A stretch of DNA of 64,000 nt, from positions 32,805 to 96,804 of the forward strand of contig QIAU01000126.1 of assembly GCA_003225055.1 (NCBI GenBank), given 5' to 3'. The notes under the pieces were generated by a model that was given only the letters and a program-made list of their open reading frames with translations, was not told the origin of the DNA and did no database searches. This DNA is from Acidobacteriota bacterium (GTDB taxonomy: Bacteria; Acidobacteriota; Terriglobia; Terriglobales; Acidobacteriaceae). Made by a program: the position numbers and the translations under genes. This document shows, piece after piece, positions 44,322-62,399 of this stretch. Within the stretch, counting starts at the first letter, position 1. The number at the start of each line of letters is the position of its first letter.

Positions 44322-45734
44322 ATGTTCCCCAATTTCTGGAATTTACTATCGCGTAGTAGCGCTCTGATGCTGTTGCTGGCGAGCCCGTTGGCCTTCTGGG
44401 CACAATCCAGAGTACAGGGCGCGGGCCAAACGTCAAGCCTGGCGGGACCTGCCGATCCGCAGATCGTGGCAGCGTTGCAGGATGTTTCTGCGCAACGAAT
44501 CCAAAGCAATATCGAGAAGTTGGTAAGTTTTGGGACCCGTCTGACCCTCTCGGCACAAGACCCGGCTTCGATTGCGGCGGGGCGTGGGATTGGGGCGGCG
44601 CGGGAGTGGATTAAATCCGAATTTGAGCGCTATTCGAAGGAGTGCGGCGGCTGCCTCGAGGTGAAGACGGATTCGTTTACAGAACACCCTGCCGACCGAA
44701 TTCCGGCTCCTACCGAGATCACAAATATTTATGCAGTCCTGAAGGGGACTGATCCGGGGAGCGCCAATCGCATTGTGTTGGTGACCGGGCATTACGATTC
44801 GCGGAACAGCGATACGCTGGATCGAAAAGGCGACGCGCCTGGGGCCAATGATGACGGTAGCGGCACGGCTGTGAGCCTGGAGTGTGGGCGGGTTCTGAGC
44901 AAGCACAGATTTCCGGCGACGATTATTTTCCTCGCCGTGGCGGGCGAGGAGCAGGGGTTGAACGGCAGCAAGCATTTCGCGCAGATGGCCAAGCAGCAGG
45001 GATGGAATGTTGAAGCGGTCTTAAACAACGACATCGTAGGCGGGGACAAGAATCCGCAGCAGGATGCCAGCGTGGTACGGGTGTTCTCCGCAGGCCTCCC
45101 GGTCGCGGCCACCGAACAGCAGGTTCGGATGATTCGCATGCTGGGCGGAGAAAGCGATTCGCCCTCGCGCGAACTGGCACGCTACATCGCGGAAGTCGGC
45201 CGCACGTATGATGCTGGCGTAAAACCCGTGCTGGTTTTTCGGCTCGATCGGTACCTGCGGGGCGGAGATCATTATGCTTTCAATCAGCAGGGGTTTACGG
45301 CCGTGCGGTTCACCGAGTTCCGCGAGGACTACAATCATCAACACCAGAACCTACGCACGGAGAACGGAATCGAATACGGCGATCTGCCGAAATTTGTCGA
45401 CTTCGATTATGTGGCTCGCGTGGCCCGTCTGAACGCGGCCACGCTGGCGTCGCTAGCCGCTGCGCCTGCACCTCCGAGTAATGTCCGGCTCTTGACGAAG
45501 AATCTAGAGAACGATTCCACTATCATGTGGGAGCCTTCTCCGGGTGGGCGCGTCAGCGCCTACGAGGTGCTGTGGCGCGCGACCAGCAGTCCGGACTGGG
45601 AGCACTCAGAGCGCGTGGGCAACGTGAATCGGGCCACAATGAAGATGTCGAAGGATAATGTAATCTTCGCGGTGCGGGCGGTGGGCGTCGAGGGGCGTCC
45701 CAGCCTGCCGGTGGTGCCGCTGCCGGAGCGGTAG
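44322..45734 (+). CDS. secreted M28-family zinc aminopeptidase with fibronectin-like tail
   Basis: A 470-residue exopeptidase. A signal peptide (ALMLLLASPLAFWAQS) is followed by the M28 domain. Its metal ligands are in VTGHYDSRN (His), GANDDGSGTA (Asp), VAGEEQGLNG (Glu pair), NNDIVGG (Asp) and a late His in DYNHQHQNL. From about residue 395 a fibronectin type III-like domain follows (PSNVRLLTKN, then SAYEVLWRATSSPDW). ATG 44322 is preferred over the upstream GTG because it produces the signal peptide directly. Acts outside the cytoplasm on peptide N termini; specificity unknown. Confidence 0.9.
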   Translation: MFPNFWNLLSRSSALMLLLASPLAFWAQSRVQGAGQTSSLAGPADPQIVAALQDVSAQRIQSNIEKLVSFGTRLTLSAQDPASIAAGRGIGAAREWIKSEFERYSKECGGCLEVKTDSFTEHPADRIPAPTEITNIYAVLKGTDPGSANRIVLVTGHYDSRNSDTLDRKGDAPGANDDGSGTAVSLECGRVLSKHRFPATIIFLAVAGEEQGLNGSKHFAQMAKQQGWNVEAVLNNDIVGGDKNPQQDASVVRVFSAGLPVAATEQQVRMIRMLGGESDSPSRELARYIAEVGRTYDAGVKPVLVFRLDRYLRGGDHYAFNQQGFTAVRFTEFREDYNHQHQNLRTENGIEYGDLPKFVDFDYVARVARLNAATLASLAAAPAPPSNVRLLTKNLENDSTIMWEPSPGGRVSAYEVLWRATSSPDWEHSERVGNVNRATMKMSKDNVIFAVRAVGVEGRPSLPVVPLPER

Positions 45735-45778
45735 ACTTAGGCTATATTTAGTCGGAATCGAGTCTGTGACGAGTTTTT

Positions 45779-46618
45779 ATGTATAGGGGACGGACACTCT
45801 CGCTGAGCTTGCCTCCGTTTCACGGCTGGGTGAAACGCATTGTGCTCACCTGCGCCATCGTCTATTTCCTGGAAGTCGTGCTCAGGGCTGTGTCGCCGAC
45901 AGCCTACGACGGTGTGATGCAGTACCTGGGCCTGGTCCCTGGGTCCGTGTTGCACTGGGGGATGATCTGGCAGCTCGTCACCTACGCTTTCCTGCACGGG
46001 GGCGTGTGGCACGTGCTCGTCAATATGTTCATGCTTTGGATGTTTGGCGGACAGGAGGAAGAGGATTGGGGAGCGAAGAAGTTCCTCGAGTTCTACCTGT
46101 TCTGTGTGGTGGGCGCGGGGCTGACTACCATTGCGGTCGCCTATCTGCCGCTTCCGGGAGGGGGGCCAGGCACGATAACCATAGGGGCGTCGGGTGGAAT
46201 TTACGGGCTGCTGATCGCCTTCGGCATGTTGTATGGGGATCGCGAGATCTTCATGTTCCCCCTGCCCTTCATGATCAAGGCCAAGTACATGGTGGCCATC
46301 ATGATCTTCCTCGTGATCATCGCTACCTTCGAGCCGAGCCAGGGTGGAGTCGCCAATTTTGCGCACCTCGGGGGATTATTCTTCGGTTTCGTCTACACCA
46401 AATTCCTGTCACGTCGGGGATTGGCGTTCTCCGCTTCGGAGTGGTATTACAGCCTGCGGAATGAATATTACCGCGCCAAACGGCGGCGCGCGGCCAAGAA
46501 GTTTCAGGTCTACATGAAGAAGCAGGGGGAGAATCCGGGGACGTTCGACGAATACGGAAATTACCTGCCTCCCGATGACAAGAAAAACGGCGAAGGGAAG
46601 TCGGGGTGGGTGAATTGA
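45779..46618 (+). CDS. rhomboid-family intramembrane serine protease
   Basis: A 279-residue membrane protease with about six spans. The catalytic serine is in GASGGIYG (about Ser138) and the histidine in NFAHLGGL (about His196). The FLHGGVWHVLVNMFMLW motif, typical of loop 1 and span 2, is present. The soluble C-terminal tail of about 70 residues is basic (YRAKRRRAAKKFQVY). It follows the M28 peptidase gene by 44 bases and may share its transcript. Confidence 0.95.
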   Translation: MYRGRTLSLSLPPFHGWVKRIVLTCAIVYFLEVVLRAVSPTAYDGVMQYLGLVPGSVLHWGMIWQLVTYAFLHGGVWHVLVNMFMLWMFGGQEEEDWGAKKFLEFYLFCVVGAGLTTIAVAYLPLPGGGPGTITIGASGGIYGLLIAFGMLYGDREIFMFPLPFMIKAKYMVAIMIFLVIIATFEPSQGGVANFAHLGGLFFGFVYTKFLSRRGLAFSASEWYYSLRNEYYRAKRRRAAKKFQVYMKKQGENPGTFDEYGNYLPPDDKKNGEGKSGWVN

Positions 46619-46652
46619 AGGGCGCGGAGCAGCGTGTCGGCGCCCCAGGAGT

Positions 46653-47342
46653 TCACGCGGCCACACGGATTTTGAAGAATTCCTGAAAGGTTGCCAGGAT
46701 CCGGGCGGACAAATCCATCGGTTCTTTGTCCTTCTTTTTGCCACCCAGGTCGTGGCCCGCGCCTTCCAGCGACACCAACTTTGTTTCAGCAGGAATTAGG
46801 TTTAGAGCTGCTGCGATTTCTCCTATGGATCCGAAGGGATCGCGGGTGCCGTGTACGAATAACGCGGGCTTGTGGAGATTGACCAGGTGTTGAGTGCGAA
46901 GTTGCGCAGGGTTGCGCGGAGGATGAAGCGGATAGGAGAGCAGCAGGAGGCCATCGGCGATCTGGGGTTGTTCTGCGACAAGCATGCTGGCCTGCCGTCC
47001 ACCGTAGGAGTGCCCCCCGAGAAAGAGGCGGCCGGGAATCAGCCGTCTCATCGCGGCCACGGCGTGAACCAGGCCTGCGCGGTCACGGGCGGCATCGCCC
47101 GGACGAGGTGGGCCGAAGCGCCGGGCTTGGCGAAAAGGCAGATCGCAACGCAGGACGGTGTACCCAGCTTCGGCGAAGGCGCCTGCCAGCGCAGCCAGCA
47201 GCGGGAACTGGGCACTGGAGCCGGCTCCATGAGTGCATGTCAGGCCATGTCCGTTGGGCTGGTGTGGAATGTGGAGGAAGCCTCGGACGGGAGGATCGGT
47301 GGTAGGATCGTGGAAATGGTCGATTTGAGGATTGGAGGGCAT
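46653..47342 (-). CDS. alpha/beta hydrolase (KANL3/Tex30-like)
   Basis: A 229-residue hydrolase with a complete triad: nucleophile Ser112 in GGHSYGGRQ, Asp168 in HGTRDPFGS and His197 in EGAGHDLGG. CTHGAGSSAQFPLLAAL supplies the oxyanion region. The family is dienelactone-hydrolase-like with unknown substrates. There is no signal peptide. Convergent with the rhomboid gene. Confidence 0.9.
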   Translation of the reverse strand: MPSNPQIDHFHDPTTDPPVRGFLHIPHQPNGHGLTCTHGAGSSAQFPLLAALAGAFAEAGYTVLRCDLPFRQARRFGPPRPGDAARDRAGLVHAVAAMRRLIPGRLFLGGHSYGGRQASMLVAEQPQIADGLLLLSYPLHPPRNPAQLRTQHLVNLHKPALFVHGTRDPFGSIGEIAAALNLIPAETKLVSLEGAGHDLGGKKKDKEPMDLSARILATFQEFFKIRVAA

Positions 47343-47424
47343 GTTCCTCAGGCCCTAAAGCGCAGGCGCTTTGTGAGCTTATTGCCGGGCTGAAGCCCTG
47401 CGCCACCCAAAAACCGCGTGGGCT

Positions 47425-48999
47425 TCAGCGTTTCCTGGGTTTCTTGGTCAGCTGCGTGCGCCGCCGGCGCTCGGGCAGCTCGTCAACGACCACGTGCAGG
47501 CGCATGAAATTGGTCGAGCCGGAAGCCAGTTGTGTGCCGGCAACGACGCCCAGAACGTCATCAGCCTTAAGTCGGCCCTCCTCTAACAATTTGATCTCGG
47601 CGGCGCGGACCATGGCTTCGGCGGTGCGCTCCTGGTGATGAAAGACGGGGCGCACGCCCCACAGGAGGTTCAGGCGATTGCAGACGTGCGGCATGTGGCT
47701 GAAGGCGAAGATTTCGGCCTTAGGACGGTACTTGGAGATCAGCTTGGCGGTGTTGCCGCTTTCGGTGAAAACAGCAATGGCCGCCATTTCTAGGTCCTCG
47801 GCGGCGTGAGCAATGGATTCGCAGATGGTCTCGGCGATGGAGAGGCGGCGGTGATTGCGGCGACGCCGCTCGGCGCGATCCTGGGTCATGCTTCGCTCCG
47901 CTTCCACCACGATGCGGCCCATGATGGCTACTGCTTCCCGCGGGTACTTTCCAGTTGCCGTCTCGGCAGAGAGCATGACCGCGTCCGTGCCGTCGAAAAT
48001 AGCGTTGGCCACATCGCTGGCTTCGGCTCGCGTGGGACGCGGATTTTCCACCATTGACTCGAGCATCTGGGTGGCAGTGATCACCGGCTTGCGCCATTCC
48101 GCGCATTTTCGAATGACATGTTTCTGGATCACGGGAACTTTTTCTGGCGGCAGTTCTACTCCAAGATCGCCGCGGGCTACCATCACGGCGTCGGTGACTT
48201 CCAGAATTTCTTCCAGTTGATCGATGGCCTGAGGCTTCTCCAGCTTGGCCACCACCGGCACATTGCTGCCGTGCTGGCGGATTAGCTGCTGGGCGGCACG
48301 GATGTCAGCGGCGGAACGCACGAAGGACAGGCCGATGTAGTCAACCCCGCGCTTGACGGCAAATGCAAGGTCTACTTGGTCCTTCTCCGTGAGGGAGGGC
48401 ACGGACAAAGTGGCGCCTGGCAGGTTGATGCCCTGGTGCTCACCTAAGACGCCACCGTTGATCACCTCGCATTCGACGTCGTCGTCCTCGACAGCCAGAG
48501 CGCGCAACTCGATCAGGCCGTCGGAGAGCAGGATACGGGAACCGGGTTCGACGTCTTTCGCCAGAGTGGGAAAAGTCGTACAGATCAGCTTCTCGGTTCC
48601 GAGTACGTCACGAGGGGTGATGACTACCCGCGAGCCTGTCTCGAGTGTGACGGCAGTGTGGCCTTTCAGCGGGCCGGTGCGGATTTTTGGGCCCTGGAGG
48701 TCGGCCAAGATGCACACAGTCCGGCGCTCTTTTTTCGCCGTGCGCCGCAGGCGGGCAATGTTGCGGGCGTGCTCGGCCTGGGTGCCGTGCGAGAAATTCA
48801 GGCGGGCCACGTCCATGCCCAGACGAAGCAGATCACGAATCGCGGACGCGGAATTACATGCCGGGCCGATCGTGCAGATGATCTTGGCGCGACGGCCGGC
48901 GGCAACATCGGCGTGGCTGTCGAGCGCGAGATCAACAATGATGGATGCATCTCCCGTCGAGATGTCGCCGGAAACGAGATCCAGCTTGGGTTCGGTCAC
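47425..48999 (-). CDS. pyk: pyruvate kinase
   Basis: Last step of glycolysis: phosphoenolpyruvate plus ADP to pyruvate plus ATP. The 524 residues include KIICTIGPACNS, MDVARLNFSHGT, ADLQGPKIRTG, the catalytic VVAKLEKPQAIDQLEEIL, and DAVMVARGDLGVELP with TATQMLESM. The C-terminal allosteric domain is present. An N-terminal leader of about 35 residues precedes the usual start, and the C terminus is basic. GTG 48999 overlaps the stop of the lipocalin-like gene as GTGA, implying coupled translation. Cytoplasmic. Confidence 0.96.
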   Translation of the reverse strand: MTEPKLDLVSGDISTGDASIIVDLALDSHADVAAGRRAKIICTIGPACNSASAIRDLLRLGMDVARLNFSHGTQAEHARNIARLRRTAKKERRTVCILADLQGPKIRTGPLKGHTAVTLETGSRVVITPRDVLGTEKLICTTFPTLAKDVEPGSRILLSDGLIELRALAVEDDDVECEVINGGVLGEHQGINLPGATLSVPSLTEKDQVDLAFAVKRGVDYIGLSFVRSAADIRAAQQLIRQHGSNVPVVAKLEKPQAIDQLEEILEVTDAVMVARGDLGVELPPEKVPVIQKHVIRKCAEWRKPVITATQMLESMVENPRPTRAEASDVANAIFDGTDAVMLSAETATGKYPREAVAIMGRIVVEAERSMTQDRAERRRRNHRRLSIAETICESIAHAAEDLEMAAIAVFTESGNTAKLISKYRPKAEIFAFSHMPHVCNRLNLLWGVRPVFHHQERTAEAMVRAAEIKLLEEGRLKADDVLGVVAGTQLASGSTNFMRLHVVVDELPERRRRTQLTKKPRKR

Positions 49000-49553
49000 T
49001 TCAGCCGCTCCCAGGTCAAGGTGTACTTCAGCGGTTGCCCGCGGCGATCCTTTTCGAACAGCTTGATAACCAGATGATTTCCTTGAAAGGCCACATGGCG
49101 CTCGACCGAGGTGCGGGCCTCGTTGGGAACTAAGGCTAACTCCCTATGGTGGATCACCACCCCTTCGCTCTCCTCGACCTCATAGCTGCCGCAGTAGGCG
49201 TCGTAGCCGTCGATGGCGGCCTTGGCTTCTGCGGGCGTGGCATTCGGAGGATTGCGCCAATCAAAGCGGTCCGGGTTCATTAGTTGAAGGCACATGTGGC
49301 CACCTGAATCATAGATGAGATAGCCCGCGGCGCGCGGACCTAGGTCGGGGTCGGAATCAAGCCGGCCATCAGGGTATTGCGCCTGAATCGACACCAACTT
49401 CCAGGCGCCCACTAGTTCCTGGCGCAGGGAAGCTTTGGAATCTTTAGCGAACAGCGCGCAAGCCGTGAAGGTCAATACAAGTACAAGTGAAGCAACCTTG
49501 ATTTTCAGAGCGAACTCCCAGCCGTGTCTGATACGAATCCAGCTTATGGGCAA
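48996..49553 (-). CDS. secreted lipocalin-like domain protein
   Basis: About 185 residues. An export signal (SLVLVLTFTACALFA, possibly a lipoprotein signal) is followed by a lipocalin-like beta-barrel: LVGAWKLVSIQAQYPDGRLD, then AAGYLIYDSGGHMCLQLMNP, and the closing LKYTLTWERLK. The start is uncertain: the frame opens with TTG at 49553 without a good ribosome site, and the true start may be a few codons before the hydrophobic stretch. It overlaps pyk by the GTGA tetranucleotide. Ligand unknown. Confidence 0.75.
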   Translation of the reverse strand: MPISWIRIRHGWEFALKIKVASLVLVLTFTACALFAKDSKASLRQELVGAWKLVSIQAQYPDGRLDSDPDLGPRAAGYLIYDSGGHMCLQLMNPDRFDWRNPPNATPAEAKAAIDGYDAYCGSYEVEESEGVVIHHRELALVPNEARTSVERHVAFQGNHLVIKLFEKDRRGQPLKYTLTWERLK

Positions 49554-49561
49554 CCGGAACG

Positions 49562-49580
49562 GGGCAAGCCCGGTCTCTAC
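49562..49580. repeat. dispersed palindromic repeat, copy 2
   Basis: GGCAAGCCCGGTCTCTACC, 17 of 19 bases identical to 27202-27220. Confidence 0.6.
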
Positions 49581-49631
49581 CTCAGTTCTTGGCTGAGTAA
49601 CCGCTTATGGCAGCCCTAAGCTGCTCCTGCG

Positions 49632-50600
49632 CTAGCGCATGGCTAATTTCTGATTTCCCGCCTGCCTCAGTTCACGTCCGAGCACCGCCCGGGGGAAGAG
49701 CATGGCATTGAATTCGGCGCCCACCAAGACCACCAGAGAGATCATGTACATCCAGACGAGCAGGGCAATGCCGACTCCGAGCGAACCGTAAATGATGCTG
49801 TAATCGGCATAGCGGTTCAGGTACCAGCCGAAAAGTAGGGTCACGCCAAACCACAAGCCGGTAGCTAGCGTGGCGCCGGGCAGGACGCTGTGCCAGGGCT
49901 GGGTACGCGGAACGGCATTGTGATAAATGAGCGCGATCACGGCAATGCTGGTCAGGGTAGCGATGACCCAGCGGATCGCCATCCACATGAGCAGGATAAA
50001 GGGACCGAATTCGTGACCTATTTGAAACAGAATGCGAGTTTCAATGCGGCTGCCGAAGGCAACCAGGATCGTGGCGAAGGTCATGGGAATTCCAGCGAGG
50101 ATAACCAAGGAGAAGGCAATCATGCGCTCCTTCACCAGTCCCCAGGTCTTAGGGAGCTGGTAGGCGTTCCGGAAGCCCTCCATCCAGGAGATCATGACGC
50201 CGGAGGCGGTCCACATCGTCAACAGCGAAGCCGAGATCAGGAGGCCGAGAGGGCGGTAGCTGCTTCCCCGCAAATAAGCGAGGGCGGTGGCGCTGCCGGC
50301 GGGCAAAATGCGGCTCAGCGCGTCGGAAATTTCACGAAGGTAAACGGTGGTTTTGCGGGAGGTAGCGAGAAGAGAACCCAGAATCAGCAGCGCCGGGAAA
50401 AAGGTCAGGATCGATGAGTATGCAGAGGCCTTGGCGACGGCAAAGGCGTCGTGCTGGAAGGCACGCCAGACTGCAAGCCGGAGGAGCCGAAAAAAACGCA
50501 GCATGAGCTGACTTAGGGTATTGCCGGACGGCCAGAGGCGCAACTGGGAATTGCGCGGATCGGGCTGGCGATCGTTCAAGTACTCTGGGTTGGCGTGCAT
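49632..50600 (-). CDS. YihY/BrkB-family membrane protein
   Basis: A 322-residue integral membrane protein with about six spans. Family marks are FAVAKASAYSSILTFFPALL, TASGVMISWMEGFRNAY, AVPRTQPWHSVLPGA and the ending YGSLGVGIALLVWMYM. It was once called ribonuclease BN, but is now regarded as a transporter-like or uncharacterised membrane protein. ATG 50600 is preferred to an upstream frame extension because that extension would lie inside the rpoC terminator. Directly downstream of the RNA polymerase genes, separated by a terminator. Confidence 0.9.
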   Translation of the reverse strand: MHANPEYLNDRQPDPRNSQLRLWPSGNTLSQLMLRFFRLLRLAVWRAFQHDAFAVAKASAYSSILTFFPALLILGSLLATSRKTTVYLREISDALSRILPAGSATALAYLRGSSYRPLGLLISASLLTMWTASGVMISWMEGFRNAYQLPKTWGLVKERMIAFSLVILAGIPMTFATILVAFGSRIETRILFQIGHEFGPFILLMWMAIRWVIATLTSIAVIALIYHNAVPRTQPWHSVLPGATLATGLWFGVTLLFGWYLNRYADYSIIYGSLGVGIALLVWMYMISLVVLVGAEFNAMLFPRAVLGRELRQAGNQKLAMR

Positions 50601-50603
50601 AGG

Positions 50604-50634
50604 AAAAAACGGGGCGGACAGGAGTGTCCGCCCC
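50604..50634 (-). terminator. intrinsic terminator of the rpoBC operon
   Basis: On the minus strand GGGGCGGACA, loop CTCC, TGTCCGCCCC, then G and six T. The stem is 10 bp and perfect. It begins 12 bases after the rpoC stop codon. Confidence 0.9.
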
Positions 50635-50646
50635 ACACCCGTGTAA

Positions 50647-54834
<4,188 letters not shown>

Positions 54835-54955
54835 GGTGTTCCTCCGCTTCTTGCTCTCAACGGCAGTACCCAATCCCGAGTACTCCGTACCCGGAAAGAA
54901 CTGCGGTTTGGGTTCCACGGAACCTGAGAGCGCGGGTCCTGCGGAACTTTATTCT

Positions 54956-54991
54956 TCTCAATCTCAATCTCTATCTCAATCTCAATCTCTA
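54956..54991. repeat. perfect tandem 18-mer in the rpoB-rpoC spacer
   Basis: TCTCAATCTCAATCTCTA twice (54956-54973 and 54974-54991), itself built of ATCTCA/ATCTCT hexamers. In the mRNA this reads as a purine-rich GAGAUU tract. Confidence 0.9.
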
Positions 54992-55052
54992 TCTCTAGGT
55001 CCCTGGCCAAGTACCGGCCCCCATGCACTGGGTACCGGGCCCCGGCAACGGC

Positions 55053-59519
<4,467 letters not shown>

Positions 59520-59973
59520 TCAGAAACTCCCAACTTTCGGTGCAGCCGAAGGCTGCAAAACCGCGGATTGTGGGGCGCGCTTTGCGCGCCGCGGTACTAA
59601 AACCAAATCCGAGCAGGAAAAACAGCTGAGCGCCCGCAGGGACAAGTTCCCCCGTGGGCGCCGAGTGCAACGCCGTCGTTCAGTTGAATTGTGTTCTTCC
59701 GCGCCAGTTCTTAAGGCCTGTTCCCGTCCTGCTGCTCCTCAGGACAGTTTGCCAAACTTGTTGTGGGCCACACTTCGCTTCCCCCTGGGTCGTGCTGGAC
59801 CTGGATGTCCGTGAAGTTGAGTGGCCGCCTTTCGCCGATACCGAAGAAGCGATGTTGATATAGATGATAACACCGCTTCCGCGGATTCACTAGTGGGTAC
59901 TTGCCCAAAGAGCCCGCTTGCGCCCGCGAGATCCATCGCGAGCGTTCGCTCGCTCAGGATGACAACCTGAGCG
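59520..59973 (-). other. 454-base rplL-rpoB spacer with hairpins
   Basis: No protein gene is supported. On the transcript it holds an 8-bp stem directly after rplL (59951-59973), overlapping a second small stem, GCGAGC/GCTCGC (59938-59953). Before rpoB are GGCGCGC/GCGCGCC (about 59573-59590) and TGCAGCC/GGCTGCA (about 59541-59557). This is the position of the attenuator and RNase processing region in enterobacteria. Confidence 0.55.
59951..59973 (-). promoter_or_regulatory. hairpin immediately after rplL
   Basis: CGCTCAGG and CCTGAGCG pair around a 7-base loop. There is no T-run, so it would act as an attenuating or processing hairpin rather than a full terminator. It includes the dispersed CTCAGGATGACA motif. 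Confidence 0.5.
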
Positions 59974-60360
59974 CTACTTAATTTCTACGGTTGCTCCGGC
60001 TTCGGTGAACTTCTTCTTGATGTTCTCGGCTTCTTCCTTGGACACGCCTTCTTTCACGGTCTTGGGGGCGCCATCCACCAGGTCCTTGGCTTCCTTCAGG
60101 CCCAGGCTGGTGACTTCGCGGACGGCCTTAATCACGTTGATCTTGTTGCCGCCCACGTCCTTGAGCACGACCGTAAACTCGGTCTTCTCCTCTGCCGGGG
60201 CCGCGCCTGCGGCTGCACCGCCACCGCCGCCAGCCATTACGACCGGGGCCGCCGCCGCGGCTGACACGCCGAGTCGCTCTTCCAACTTCTTGACCAGCTG
60301 CGCCGCTTCCAGCAACGACAGCCCTACGATTGATTCTTCCAATTGCTCGAGATCCGCCAT
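59974..60360 (-). CDS. rplL: 50S ribosomal protein L7/L12
   Basis: A 128-residue stalk protein that recruits translation factors. The N-terminal dimer helix pair ([20 protein letters not shown]) is followed by an alanine/glycine hinge (about 35-58) and the C-terminal domain with [20 protein letters not shown] and [13 protein letters not shown]. It follows rplJ after 158 bases. Confidence 0.97.
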   Translation of the reverse strand: MADLEQLEESIVGLSLLEAAQLVKKLEERLGVSAAAAAPVVMAGGGGGAAAGAAPAEEKTEFTVVLKDVGGNKINVIKAVREVTSLGLKEAKDLVDGAPKTVKEGVSKEEAENIKKKFTEAGATVEIK

Positions 60361-60518
60361 GTCTGTTTCTCCGCCTTTCAGTTATCAGCTGCTGATTTCG
60401 TTATCCGTGAACCAGGTTTCCAGTGCCACCGGCTCTTTCTGCCGCGCCAGACGACGCGACAGAGCCGAGCGGCGGCAACCCCTGACTACTGATAACCAAA
60501 CTCAATTACAAAATCCCT

Positions 60519-61067
60519 TCAGGCCCCTGCGGGGGCGTCGTGCTTGAACTTCTGCCGGTCCACACCCTGGTTAACGACTACCACCAGGTTGCGGCCTACG
60601 GCGTTCATGGCCGTTACCAGGCGCTGCGCTGGGGCGTTGATCAGAAACAGGAGCTTCGAGTAAATCTCTTCCTTCGAAGGCATGGTGGCCAACGCTTCGA
60701 TCTCTTTGATCGAGACCGCGCGGCCTTCTACCACGCCCGCCTTGAAGGTGAGCTCCGGGTTATCCTTGGCGTACTTCTGGAGCGCCTTCGCCAGGGCGAC
60801 CGGGTCGCCGGTTGTGTAGGCGATCGAGGTCACGCCCGAGAGATGCTTCAGAACCTCTTCGACCTTCGTGCCCTTGGAAGCACGCTCCGCCAGGCTGTTC
60901 TTGACCACCCGGTACTTGGCGCCGACTCCACGCAACGCTTTCCGCAGTTCATAGTCTTGCGTGACCGTGAGCTTGCTGTAGGTCGCCACCACGAGGTTCG
61001 CGACGTTCTTAAGATCGCTGCTCAGCTGCTCAACTTGCTCGGATTTCTTTGCTTTGGTGACCGCCAT
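60519..61067 (-). CDS. rplJ: 50S ribosomal protein L10
   Basis: About 182 residues; anchors the L7/L12 stalk to the ribosome. It starts MAVTKAKKSEQVEQLSSDLK and continues with LRGVGAKYRVVKNSLAERA and LAKALQKYAKDNPELTFKAG. Two adjacent ATG codons (61070 and 61067) are possible; the second is better spaced from AAGGA. Only about a dozen bases separate it from rplA, so there is no room for the usual L10 leader RNA directly ahead of it. It must be carried on the rplKA transcript. Confidence 0.96.
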   Translation of the reverse strand: MAVTKAKKSEQVEQLSSDLKNVANLVVATYSKLTVTQDYELRKALRGVGAKYRVVKNSLAERASKGTKVEEVLKHLSGVTSIAYTTGDPVALAKALQKYAKDNPELTFKAGVVEGRAVSIKEIEALATMPSKEEIYSKLLFLINAPAQRLVTAMNAVGRNLVVVVNQGVDRQKFKHDAPAGA

Positions 61068-61082
61068 CATCGCATCCTTTTC

Positions 61083-61790
61083 CTATGCCTTGGCCGCAGC
61101 TTCTACCGCGGAGGTGTCAATTTGAATTCCCGGGCCCATGCTGGAGCTGAGCGTGCAGCCCTTGATGTACTTGCCCTTGGCTACCGAGGGCTTCGCCTTC
61201 ACTACGCTGGTAATTACCGTGGTGGCGTTGTCGATCAGCTTGTCGGGGGGGAAGGAAATCTTGCCCACGGGCACGTGAACCAGCGCGGTCTTGTCGGTGC
61301 GGAACTCTACCTTGCCGGCCTTTACCTCCTCAACGGCGCGGGCGATGTCGAAGGTGACGGTGCCCGTCTTCGGGTTGGGCATCAACCCCTTGGGACCGAG
61401 AATCTTCCCCAGGCGGCCTACCGACTTCATCATGTCGGGGGTGGCGATGAGGGCGTCAAAGTTGGTCCAGTTTTCTTTCGTGATCTTTTCTACCATGTCT
61501 TCGCCGCCGACGAAGTCGGCTCCGGCGGACTCGGCTTCGCGAACCTTGTCGCCGCTGGCAATGACCAGGACTTTCTTCGATTTGCCCAAGCCGTGCGGGA
61601 GAACCACCGTGCCGCGGACCATCTGGTCAGCGTGCTTGGGATCGACTCCGAGACGCATGGTGACTTCGACAGTCTCGTCAAACTTAGCGTATTTGACCTT
61701 TTGCAGCAGGGGTACGGCTTCCTGCAGCGTGTAAGGGCGGGTTTCGACTGCGGCCCGCGCCTGGGTAATGTTTTTTCCGGCTCTTCTCAT
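61083..61790 (-). CDS. rplA: 50S ribosomal protein L1
   Basis: A 235-residue L1-stalk protein. ATG 61790 is chosen because GAGGAAAG is just ahead and the family begins about there ([20 protein letters not shown]). An upstream in-frame extension to 61871 has no homology. Core features are [39 protein letters not shown] and the closing [21 protein letters not shown]1 often represses its own operon by binding the rplK leader. Confidence 0.96.
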   Translation of the reverse strand: MRRAGKNITQARAAVETRPYTLQEAVPLLQKVKYAKFDETVEVTMRLGVDPKHADQMVRGTVVLPHGLGKSKKVLVIASGDKVREAESAGADFVGGEDMVEKITKENWTNFDALIATPDMMKSVGRLGKILGPKGLMPNPKTGTVTFDIARAVEEVKAGKVEFRTDKTALVHVPVGKISFPPDKLIDNATTVITSVVKAKPSVAKGKYIKGCTLSSSMGPGIQIDTSAVEAAAKA

Positions 61791-61936
61791 TTGCTTTCCT
61801 CGCCTCCCGCCGCCCGGCGGTGCTTGGCAGGGCCGTGGTGGTTTCAACTGCAGCTTCCAGCTGGCGACCAAAACTTGTCATCCCGAGCTATGCCCGAGCC
61901 GCGCTGAGGGCACAGAGGTGTCCGCGCCACCCACTG

Positions 61937-61981
61937 CTTATCCAACTACCTCTTATCTAACTACCTCTTATCCAACTACCT
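61937..61981. repeat. tandem 15-mer, three copies, between rplK and rplA
   Basis: CTTATCCAACTACCT, CTTATCTAACTACCT and CTTATCCAACTACCT follow each other (61937, 61952 and 61967). The third copy covers the rplK stop codon and its last codons, V-V-G. Confidence 0.9.
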
Positions 61982-62399
61982 CGATACCCATGGAGCGGGC
62001 GGTTCCGCGCACACTCTTGATCGCGGCTTCGATCGAGGCGGCGTTCAGGTCGGGCAGCTTCTGCTTGGCTATGTCTTCCACCTGCTTCGCGGTCACTTTG
62101 CCGACCTTGTCTTTGTTCGGCGCACCTGATCCCTTCGCAATGCCTGCAGCTCGCTTCAGCAGAATCGAAGCCGGGGGAGTCTTCGTGATGAAGGTGAACG
62201 ATCGGTCGTTGTAGACTGTGACCACCACCGGAATGATCAGCCCCTCCAGCTCCTTCTGGCTGGTGCGCGCGTTGAATTGCTTGCAGAACTCCATGATGTT
62301 GATCTGCGCCTGGCCGAGTGCCGGACCGACTGGCGGCGCCGGCGTGGCCTTACCGGCCGCGATTTGGAGCTTCACCGAACCTGTAACCTTCTTGGCCAT
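61968..62399 (-). CDS. rplK: 50S ribosomal protein L11
   Basis: A 143-residue protein of the GTPase-associated centre. It begins [20 protein letters not shown] and has [20 protein letters not shown], typical of L11. ATG 62399 is preferred to 62417 because GAGGAAGAGA immediately precedes it and the family starts there. It follows nusG by a 223-base spacer that holds an inverted repeat GACGGGC/GCCCGTC (62586-62605) without a T-run. Its final codons lie in a tandem repeat. Confidence 0.96.
   Translation of the reverse strand: MAKKVTGSVKLQIAAGKATPAPPVGPALGQAQINIMEFCKQFNARTSQKELEGLIIPVVVTVYNDRSFTFITKTPPASILLKRAAGIAKGSGAPNKDKVGKVTAKQVEDIAKQKLPDLNAASIEAAIKSVRGTARSMGIEVVG

Noticed and set aside
60540..61907. 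455-codon plus-strand open frame across rplJ and rplA
   Set aside because: It runs antisense through two certain ribosomal genes and spans their junction; no homology pattern.
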